Part shown: piece by piece, positions 5,213-5,660 of the stretch
How positions within the stretch are numbered: position 1 is the stretch's first letter
Layout of the letters: every line of letters begins with the position of its first letter
Source of the DNA: Candidatus Doudnabacteria bacterium Gr01-1014_77
GTDB taxonomy: Bacteria > Patescibacteriota > Doudnabacteria > UBA920 > VMFF01
DNA length: 5,660 bases
Reading direction: 5' to 3'
Assembly (NCBI GenBank): GCA_007375915.1
Contig: VMFF01000038.1
Location: 1-5,660, forward strand
Notes under the pieces: generated by a model
The model's database searches: none
Seen by the model: only the letters and a program-made list of their open reading frames with translations
Told to the model about the DNA's origin: nothing
Position numbers and translations under genes: made by a program

Positions 5213-5241
5213 AATATACCCCAAATACCTAGAGTAAGCAA
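5213..5241 (-). promoter_or_regulatory. Candidate internal promoter before rpmI
   Basis: On the minus strand TTGCTT (5241-5236, three of six -35 matches) and TATATT (5218-5213, five of six -10 matches) are separated by exactly 17 bases. Transcription would begin near 5206, about seven bases before the rpmI ATG. This is weak evidence alone, but it repeats the pattern of a -10 box very near the start codon seen at adk. Confidence 0.3.
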
Positions 5242-5248
5242 CAAAATA

Positions 5249-5279
5249 AGCCCCCTAATAGACCTCCGTAAAAAGGGCT
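5249..5279 (-). promoter_or_regulatory. Hairpin over the infC stop codon with a Shine-Dalgarno-like loop
   Basis: On the minus strand AGCCC (5279-5275) pairs with GGGCT (5253-5249), extendable by two wobble pairs. The loop contains ACGGAGGT (5269-5262), the best anti-16S match near any gene here, and the hairpin is followed by TATTTTGTT. It could be an attenuator or an L20-type control site, or be fortuitous. Confidence 0.3.
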
Positions 5280-5660
5280 ATTTAGTAGAGGATTTTTCTA
5301 TAACAGCAGTCATTCCTTTAGGGCTTTTTTTAGGAGATTCTGCGAGAGTAAAGTTTTCAGTTATCAAAAGAAGGAACTTGTTCATTTTTTCCTTCAAAAA
5401 CTTTTCATCAATGCTTTTAGCTCTTCCGGGGAGGAAAAGGTCAATTTTTACTCTTTGACCCTCTTTTATCCATTCAGAAGTTTTCTTTGCCTTTAGGTTT
5501 AAATCATGTTCTCCGGTGCCAATACGAATTTGAACACTTTTTATTTCAATTACATGAGATTTTGTCTTGGCTTGTTTGTGTTTTTTGGCTTCAATGTACT
5601 GATATTTTCCATAATCCATTATTTTTGCAATCGGAGGATTTGAGTTTGGAGAAATTTCTA
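5278..5660 (-). CDS. infC: Translation initiation factor IF-3, C-terminal part (5' end outside window)
   Basis: IF-3 binds the 30S subunit, prevents premature 50S joining and checks the start codon and initiator tRNA. The minus-strand frame is open to the window edge and encodes 126 residues, so the true start is beyond 5660. The ATG at 5619 is internal. The fragment opens with EISPNSNPPIAKIMDYGKYQYIEA, the conserved end of the N-terminal domain (compare the family's PPVCRIMDYGKF). A lysine-rich linker leads to the C-terminal domain: HVIEIKSVQIRIGTGEHDLN, then KKTSEWIKEGQRVKIDLFLPGR, and the final GMTAVIEK. The gene is first in the conserved infC-rpmI-rplT order and ends in TAG. Confidence 0.96.
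   Translation of the reverse strand, partial: EISPNSNPPIAKIMDYGKYQYIEAKKHKQAKTKSHVIEIKSVQIRIGTGEHDLNLKAKKTSEWIKEGQRVKIDLFLPGRAKSIDEKFLKEKMNKFLLLITENFTLAESPKKSPKGMTAVIEKSSTK

Noticed and set aside
5200..5244. Fifteen-residue N-terminal extension of L35 from TTG 5244.
   Set aside because: The added residues are hydrophobic and unlike L35; the ATG at 5199 gives a normal-length protein.
1..5660. Recoding of TGA, as in some CPR lineages, because none of the eight genes ends in TGA.
   Set aside because: No conserved gene contains an in-frame TGA where glycine or tryptophan is expected; eight stops are too few to infer reassignment.

Overview
The window looks like a chromosomal segment of a member of the Candidate Phyla Radiation (Patescibacteria, probably Parcubacteria-like). 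The case rests on compact AT-rich housekeeping genes, an almost complete lack of Shine-Dalgarno sequences, an enlarged nucleoside diphosphate kinase, and secY-adk-map next to an oppositely oriented infC-rpmI-rplT cluster. The phylum call is inference. The standard genetic code fits: no recognised gene has an in-frame TGA, and all eight stops are TAA or TAG.

Layout, left to right. The 3' end of secY (1-312, +) is followed by a 194-nt gap holding a structured element (copy A, 329-470). Then come adk (507-1220, +) and map (1174-1953, +), which overlap by 47 nt. Next are a good extended -10 promoter, a leader made of seven 7-nt units that folds back on itself, and ndk (2068-2670, +). The 379-nt gap 2671-3049 has no convincing protein gene. 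It carries a promoter and a roughly 150-nt rod-shaped RNA with the architecture of 6S RNA, closed by a long terminator hairpin. A beta-CASP metallo-beta-lactamase RNA-processing enzyme follows (3050-4438, +). Between it and the convergent rplT is a second structured element (copy B, 4489-4626), which contains a bidirectional terminator. The right end is the minus-strand operon infC (partial) - rpmI - rplT.

The genes are core functions: protein export (SecY), adenylate and NTP pools (Adk, Ndk), N-terminal methionine removal (Map), RNA processing (beta-CASP), translation initiation (IF3) and the large ribosomal subunit (L35, L20).

The most novel signal is the pair of inverted, roughly 140-nt intergenic elements A and B. 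Their loops are nearly identical, while their stems differ in sequence but still pair. They share a three-way-junction fold with a terminator-like hairpin as one arm. I do not recognise the family. The 6S-like RNA and the heptamer leader of ndk are secondary points of interest.
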